The position numbers were made by a program, and so were the translations under genes. Under the pieces are notes generated by a model. It was not told the origin of the DNA, did no database searches, and was given only the letters and a program-made list of their open reading frames with translations. Below are positions 5,741 through 9,168 of a stretch of DNA of 9,168 nucleotides, piece by piece. How positions within the stretch are numbered: position 1 is the stretch's first letter; every line of letters starts with the position of its first letter. Location: positions 1 through 9,168 of the forward strand of contig URQU01000065.1 of NCBI GenBank assembly GCA_900550055.1, written 5' to 3'. The DNA is from an uncultured Coriobacteriaceae bacterium. Lineage in GTDB: Bacteria > Actinomycetota > Coriobacteriia > Coriobacteriales > Eggerthellaceae.

Positions 5741-6733
5741 CTAACGGCCCAGGCTTTCCTCGTGGCGCGCCCGCGCCTCGGGGCTGTAGCGCTGCGTATA
5801 TCGTACATCGACCAGCTCGGCCACGATGGAAATAGCCAATTCCGCCGGGGTTTTGGCGCCGAATTTCAGGCCGATGGGCCGCTTGATGCGTTCCCAATCC
5901 GCCTCGGAGGCGCCGCGAGCCAGCACCAGGTCGTGCACGGTAGAGTTCTTTCCCTTGCAGCCCATCATGCCAACGTAGTGAACGTTGTGCTTAACGGCCC
6001 ACACGCAGCCATCGGGGTCGAACATGTGGCCGCGCGTGAGCACGCACACGTAGTCGCCGGGCGCGGGGGTGAGCTTATCCAGCTCGTCGAAGTTGCCGCC
6101 GTCGAGCAGCACGCGCTCGGCATCGGGGAAGCGCTCGGGCGAGAGGTACGCCGGGTCGTAATCGACCGCGATGACGGCGAAACCCACGTGCGCGGCCAGC
6201 GCGCTCACCTCGGCCGCGGCGTCGGAGGCACCGAGCAGCCACACGCGCACCTGGTCGAACAGCGGCACGGAAAGCCAGGTCAGGCCATCGAACTGCTCGT
6301 TGTGCATGCCAGGGCCGCGCGTGATGTCCTTCATCTGGAACACGTCGCGCGGGCTGGGCGTGCGCGCGGAGACGATCTCCTTCGCGTCGTTGCAGAAAAA
6401 CACCATGCCGGTGCCGTCGGCCGAGCCGGTGTCGCCGTACTTCTTCGTGACCTCGTTGTCGGTGTTGGCCTGCGCGGCGGCGGGGTCGAACACCACCTTG
6501 AAGCCCAGCCACGCCAGGTCGCCGTCGGCCATGGCACGGGCGGCGCGCTCGAAGGTGGGCGCATCGGCGGCGGTGAGGTCGGCAGACAGTTTCCCCAAGT
6601 CATCGGGCGAAACGTGCATGCTGCCCTTCAGCGCCTCGGCGGAAAAGCACGGGAAGTCGGCGGGCGAAAGCTCCACCGCGCGTCCCGCGCGCAGATCGGC
6701 GGCGATGCACGCCAGCGTTTCCTTACTCAGCAA
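5741..6733 (-). CDS. XdhC/CoxI-family (C-terminal Rossmann) protein
   Basis: A 330-residue protein. The start is most likely a TTG at 6733, six bases behind AAGG, overlapping the end of purN by 11 bp; no better in-frame start is visible nearby. The C-terminal half matches the XdhC_C Rossmann domain: VRVWLLGASDAAAEV at 162-176 (nucleotide-binding turn), VIAVDYDPAYLSPERFPDAE at 187-206, HYVGMMGCKGK at 252-262 and the typical end IKRPIGLKFGAKTPAELAISIVAEL at 283-307. XdhC-type proteins bind molybdenum cofactor, help sulfurate it and insert it into xanthine dehydrogenase and relatives. The N-terminal 160 residues do not show the usual XdhC/CoxI N-terminal signature, so the partner may differ. It sits between purN and purH, a link to purine metabolism by position. 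Family is confident; exact role uncertain. Confidence 0.82.
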   Translation of the reverse strand: MLSKETLACIAADLRAGRAVELSPADFPCFSAEALKGSMHVSPDDLGKLSADLTAADAPTFERAARAMADGDLAWLGFKVVFDPAAAQANTDNEVTKKYGDTGSADGTGMVFFCNDAKEIVSARTPSPRDVFQMKDITRGPGMHNEQFDGLTWLSVPLFDQVRVWLLGASDAAAEVSALAAHVGFAVIAVDYDPAYLSPERFPDAERVLLDGGNFDELDKLTPAPGDYVCVLTRGHMFDPDGCVWAVKHNVHYVGMMGCKGKNSTVHDLVLARGASEADWERIKRPIGLKFGAKTPAELAISIVAELVDVRYTQRYSPEARARHEESLGR

Positions 6734-7337
6734 GGTGCACCTTGCCTTCCGCGTCGACGCTCACGCGGCCGGCTGCCAGCCAGCCCAGCACGCGCGGGTA
6801 CAGCTCGTGCTCCACCTGGTGGATGTGGGCTTCCAGGGTTTCAAGCGTATCGCCCTCGGCCACGCGCACCGGCTCCTGCGCCACGATGGGGCCCTTGTCG
6901 TAGTCCTCGTTGGCGAAGTGGACGGTGACGCCCGTGACCTTCACGCCGGCGTTGAACGCATCGGCGATGGCGTGCGCGCCCTTGAACGAGGGCAAAAGCG
7001 CCGGATGCAGGTTGAGCACGCGGTTGGGGAAGGCGTTGAGCATGACGGGCGTGACCTTGCGCATGTAGCCGGCCATGACCACGTACTGCGCGCTGGCTTC
7101 CTGCAGCGCGGCCACGATCTGCGCGTCTGCCGCCTCGGGGTCGGCGTACTTTTCGCGGTTCATGACCAGCACGGGGATGCCGGCGGCGTTGGCGCGCTCG
7201 ATGCCGTACGCATCGGGACGCGACGCGACCACCTTCACCACCTCGACGGGCAGGTCCTTTTCCGCCTCATCGAGGATGGCCTGGAAATTCGTGCCGCTGC
7301 CGGAGAGCAGCACGCCGATCTTCAACTTTTCGGACAC
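6723..7337 (-). CDS. purN: Phosphoribosylglycinamide formyltransferase
   Basis: PurN transfers a formyl group from N10-formyl-THF to GAR, the third step of de novo purine synthesis. The product has 204 residues, the normal size. I chose the GTG at 7337 because AAAGG lies seven bases upstream; an ATG at 7352 has no ribosome site. GVLLSGSGTNFQAI at 8-21 is the phosphate-binding start, LNLHPALLPSFKGAHAI at 108-124 holds the catalytic Asn109 and His111, and VTVHFANEDYDKGPIV at 137-152 holds the catalytic Asp147. It is the first gene of the minus-strand purine unit, and its stop overlaps the TTG of the XdhC-like gene, indicating translational coupling. purM, its usual neighbour, is not in the window. 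Confidence 0.96.
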   Translation of the reverse strand: MSEKLKIGVLLSGSGTNFQAILDEAEKDLPVEVVKVVASRPDAYGIERANAAGIPVLVMNREKYADPEAADAQIVAALQEASAQYVVMAGYMRKVTPVMLNAFPNRVLNLHPALLPSFKGAHAIADAFNAGVKVTGVTVHFANEDYDKGPIVAQEPVRVAEGDTLETLEAHIHQVEHELYPRVLGWLAAGRVSVDAEGKVHLAE

Positions 7338-7394
7338 GAGACAGCCTTTCATCAAGCGGCGCCCAACCAGCCCCGCGATTCGCACTATGCAACC

Positions 7395-7400
7395 AGTATA
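7395..7400 (-). promoter_or_regulatory. purN: Putative -10 box for purN
   Basis: A TATACT hexamer on the minus strand, the same box as in the 1595-1782 region, lies about 57 bp before the chosen purN start and would give a leader of roughly 50 bases. No good -35 is seen at 16-18 bp; the nearest, TTGCTT at 7414-7419, is only 13 bp away. I saw no riboswitch fold in the leader. Confidence 0.35.
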
Positions 7401-7583
7401 CGTGCAGGCGGCGAAGCAAGCCCCCGCTCTCGGCAAGCGCCATCAAGTATTCAAGGGGAAGGAGAAAGGGGAGCAGGCGCGCACCCGAGCAGCGCCGGCG
7501 GTTGCCGTGCTATCATGTTCCGATAACGCACAAGCGTTCGCGATTGCGGCGCAACCATAGGAAGGGCTCCTACGCGGAGCGGG
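7401..7583. other. Divergent spacer between purN and the Fic gene
   Basis: No gene is supported here. Visible elements are a 21-base purine tract on the plus strand (7453-7473), a weak TATCAT -10-like box for the Fic gene (7511-7516, no -35), a small inverted repeat TTGCG-G-CGCAA (7544-7554) that could be an operator, and a 5-bp GC hairpin GCTCC/GGAGC (7566-7580) covering the Fic ribosome site. None of these is strong alone. Confidence 0.35.
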
Positions 7584-8507
7584 GTGACCCAGGTAACCGT
7601 TATGTCCGCCGACAGCTTCGACGATTTCGAATATCGACCGGCTTCCGAATACACTTCGGAAGAGCGGCGCAGGCACTATTGGGCCGTCGCCATCGGCCTG
7701 CAAGACGTTGACGGCCTGAAGGTGTCCGACTACCTGCGCGACCAAGCTCATGCCTACATCCGTGGCGAAAAGGGGCTCGACGAAGTTGGCGAACTCGTTC
7801 GCGAACGATACGCCAATGCCGGTGCAAGCGGGGAAAACAAGGAAGCCGACCTGGTAAGCCAGCGAATCGCCGAGTTGCTCACGCGCGGCGCGTTTTTCCT
7901 TTCGCCCGACATGCTCACCACCATCCACGCATACCTGTTCCAGGACCTCGACCCCGCGATATACCACCCCGGCAAGTTCAAAAGCGAGCGCCTGATCAAG
8001 CAGGAAGAGATCCTCAACGGCGACAGCGTGCTGTACGCCGACCCGCTGACCTACGAGATGTCCCTTCGCGGCGCGTTCGCGAACGAGGCCGCCGCGGCAT
8101 ACACGACGTTCACGGACGAGGAGCTGCAGCGCTTCTGCCACACCATCGCGTTCCTCTGGCAAATCCATCCATTTTACGAGGGGAACACCCGCACCATCGC
8201 CGTGTTCTCGGAGTTATACCTGAACAACCTGGGATTCCAGGTGGCGAACGACCCCTTCGCCAAGCACGCGCGCTACTTCCGCGACGCGCTGGTGCGCGCG
8301 CAGTACCGCAACGCAGCGGCGAAGATATTCCCCGACGACTCGTTCCTGATGCGGTTCTACGAAAACGTGATCGGAGAAGAAGGCGGCGAAATGAACCGTG
8401 CGGACATGATTTGCACCCGCCTGTTCGAGGACCCCAGCCTGCTACGCAACGTCGATCCCAAGGATGCACTGCGCAAAGGGAAGGACGAAGGGCGGCGATT
8501 CGACTAG
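7584..8507 (+). CDS. Fic-domain protein with N-terminal VbhA-like antitoxin region
   Basis: A 307-residue protein. The GTG at 7584 has GGAG four bases upstream; an ATG at 7602 would drop six residues and has no ribosome site. The Fic core spans about 90-262, with the active motif HPFYEGNTRT at 195-204 (His195, Glu199, Asn201, Arg203) and a flap region GKFKSERLIK at 130-139. Fic enzymes usually transfer AMP, or another nucleotide or phosphate moiety, to Ser/Thr/Tyr of target proteins. The last Arg of the H-x-F-x-(D/E)-G-N-x-R-x-x-R form is Ala206. Residues 30-78 resemble the VbhA-type antitoxin, with a helix ending in GLKVSDYLRDQAHAYIRGEK. At the site of the inhibitory S-x-x-x-E-G motif the sequence is LQDVDG (39-44), so the key Glu is Asp43. 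It is a lone unit with no separate antitoxin gene beside it. Family is certain; chemistry and control are inferred. Confidence 0.9.
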   Translation: MTQVTVMSADSFDDFEYRPASEYTSEERRRHYWAVAIGLQDVDGLKVSDYLRDQAHAYIRGEKGLDEVGELVRERYANAGASGENKEADLVSQRIAELLTRGAFFLSPDMLTTIHAYLFQDLDPAIYHPGKFKSERLIKQEEILNGDSVLYADPLTYEMSLRGAFANEAAAAYTTFTDEELQRFCHTIAFLWQIHPFYEGNTRTIAVFSELYLNNLGFQVANDPFAKHARYFRDALVRAQYRNAAAKIFPDDSFLMRFYENVIGEEGGEMNRADMICTRLFEDPSLLRNVDPKDALRKGKDEGRRFD

Positions 8508-8529
8508 AGAAGCGGAAGAGATGGGCCCC

Positions 8530-8640
8530 GCGTGAACAGGGGAAGACGGAGGTACGTTCGTGCGAGTGACGCATGGGAACGCGAAGATCCATCGCGAACA
8601 CACCTCCGTCCCCTGTTCGCCGCCCCCCGCTCACGAACAC
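8530..8640. repeat. REP-like imperfect palindrome before the DUF2201 gene
   Basis: The 5' arm GAACAGGGG + ACGGAGGT (8534-8542 and 8546-8553, with a three-base bulge) is fully complementary to ACCTCCGTCCCCTGTTC at 8602-8618, giving 17 pairs, with two more outside including a G-T wobble. Inside, GTTCG (8556-8560) can pair with CGAAC (8595-8599). The size, nested arms and intergenic site resemble palindromic units spread by REP-associated transposases, but only one copy is in the window. It may also end Fic transcription or act in RNA form; no T-run follows. Confidence 0.65.
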
Positions 8641-8645
8641 ATGCG

Positions 8646-8653
8646 AAGGAGGT
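8646..8653 (+). promoter_or_regulatory. Near-perfect Shine-Dalgarno of the DUF2201 gene
   Basis: AAGGAGGT is the full anti-16S complement and lies three bases before the ATG at 8657, or four counted from GGAGG. It decides the start. The GGAGGT part can also pair with ACCTCC at 8602-8607 in the upstream repeat. Confidence 0.8.
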
Positions 8654-8656
8654 TGA

Positions 8657-9168
8657 ATGAACGCGCAGCTTAGCGAACGGCAGGAGTTGGCCGTTGAGGT
8701 GTTGCGGCTTGCGAAGGACAGGCTGCTGGTTTCGAGCCCTTTCCTTGCGCCTGCTGCTAGCTTGCTGCCGTTCGCTCCCTCCCCCGATGCGCTTTCGCCG
8801 CTGTCGGGTACTGATGCGAAGGTTTTCTACTTCAACGCCGACTGTGTGCTGGCTGACTTTGCCGCAACGCATGAAGCGCCCGTGCATGACTACGTGCATA
8901 CGCTGCTGCACTGCTTGTTCCTGCACCCCTTCGCCAACCCTGGGCAAAACCAGGCACGTTGGGACCTGGCCTGCGATATAGCCGCGGAGTGCATTGCCAT
9001 CGAGCTGTGCGGCCCGCGCCCGGGGGATACGAGCGACGGCGCGGAGTATGCTCGCAGGCGCATTTGCGGCGCCTTGCAGCAGGCCCCGCTGACTGCGGAA
9101 TCGGTGTTCGAGCTGCTGAAAGCCGACCGTTTTGTTGACGATGAGCAAGCATGGCAGCAGCTGTTTTG
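8657..9168 (+). CDS. DUF2201/VWA-like putative metallopeptidase-family protein, partial
   Basis: The 5' 170 codons are present and the frame runs off the right edge. Residues 74-111 carry the family core: H77-D-Y-V-H81-T-L-L-H85-C-L-F-L-H90, then W102-D-L-A-C-D107-I-A-A-E111, the pattern of the N-terminal putative metallopeptidase domain (PF13203 type). This domain is normally followed by a VWA-like domain in a protein of about 400 residues or more. The H-x-x-x-H spacing fits zinc binding, but the HExxH glutamate is Thr82. Such genes usually follow a MoxR-type AAA+ ATPase gene, with the pair thought to act as a chaperone or metal-insertion machine. Here the upstream neighbours are a repeat and the Fic gene, so any ATPase would have to lie elsewhere. 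Leu-rich residues 10-40 lack a signal peptide, suggesting a cytoplasmic protein. Family moderately confident; function unknown. Confidence 0.72.
   Translation, partial: MNAQLSERQELAVEVLRLAKDRLLVSSPFLAPAASLLPFAPSPDALSPLSGTDAKVFYFNADCVLADFAATHEAPVHDYVHTLLHCLFLHPFANPGQNQARWDLACDIAAECIAIELCGPRPGDTSDGAEYARRRICGALQQAPLTAESVFELLKADRFVDDEQAWQQLF

Noticed and set aside
3641..6928. A 1095-codon plus-strand open frame antisense to the J-domain, purH and XdhC-like genes.
   Set aside because: Its translation is His/Arg/Ala/Val/Leu-rich low-complexity sequence with no domain, as expected opposite high-GC genes. The minus-strand genes have clear family motifs and ribosome sites.
7453..7473. The purine tract as a ribosome site of a small plus-strand gene.
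   Set aside because: No start codon follows at a usable distance with an open frame of any length.
6171..7526. A 451-codon plus-strand frame across the XdhC-like and purN genes.
   Set aside because: Shadow frame; purN catalytic residues and XdhC motifs are on the opposite strand.
7443..8168. A 241-codon minus-strand frame opposite the Fic gene.
   Set aside because: It resembles a protein in length only; the plus strand carries the FIC motif and a sensible start.

Overview
The window is GC-rich (roughly 60-65%), densely packed and free of rRNA, tRNA, CRISPR or transposase genes. Protein style, gene content and GTG/TTG starts fit an actinobacterium, most likely a Coriobacteriia/Eggerthellaceae gut anaerobe. 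That placement is inferred from general familiarity, not from a marker gene. I support nine protein genes. Two are cut by the window edges: a membrane protein on the left and a metallopeptidase-like protein on the right.

Layout. (1) 1-1594, minus strand: an ATP-grasp ligase, then after 8 bp a membrane protein of the lysylphosphatidylglycerol-synthase transmembrane family (3' end off the window). (2) 1595-1782: a divergent promoter region with three GGTATACT-like boxes. (3) 1783-2651, plus strand: two CrcB/Fluc fluoride-channel subunits overlapping by ATGA, probably a heteromeric channel. (4) 2652-2829: a convergent spacer with one hairpin. (5) 2830-3729, minus strand: a membrane-anchored J-domain protein whose -10 box lies so close to the ATG that the mRNA is probably leaderless. 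(6) 3841-3873: a strong intrinsic terminator for the purine operon. (7) 3983-7337, minus strand: purN, an XdhC-like protein and purH, read in that order; purN and purH supply the two folate-dependent formyl transfers plus IMP cyclisation. (8) 7338-7583: a second divergent promoter region. (9) 7584-8507, plus strand: a Fic-domain protein with an N-terminal VbhA-like antitoxin region. (10) 8530-8640: a REP-like long inverted repeat. (11) 8657-end, plus strand: a DUF2201/VWA-like metallopeptidase-family protein with a near-perfect Shine-Dalgarno.

How the parts may work together. The purine genes form one coherent unit, with a molybdo-enzyme maturation-type protein lodged between them. The ATP-grasp/flippase-type pair suggests attachment of an amino acid or similar group to an envelope molecule, followed by movement across the membrane; this is inference. 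The CrcB pair gives fluoride export. The Fic protein probably modifies other proteins by AMPylation or a related transfer, under control of its own N-terminus.

Most notable points: the inverted repeat before the last gene carries a six-base anti-Shine-Dalgarno that can pair either with its own 5' arm or with the downstream SD; PurH carries a His3Cys3 insert between its domains; neither CrcB subunit has the phenylalanines of the usual TTFSTF motif; and the inhibitory motif of the Fic protein looks degenerate. I did not find a clearly new multi-gene defence or biosynthetic system. The best candidates for something undescribed are the ATP-grasp/flippase pair and the SD-masking repeat.
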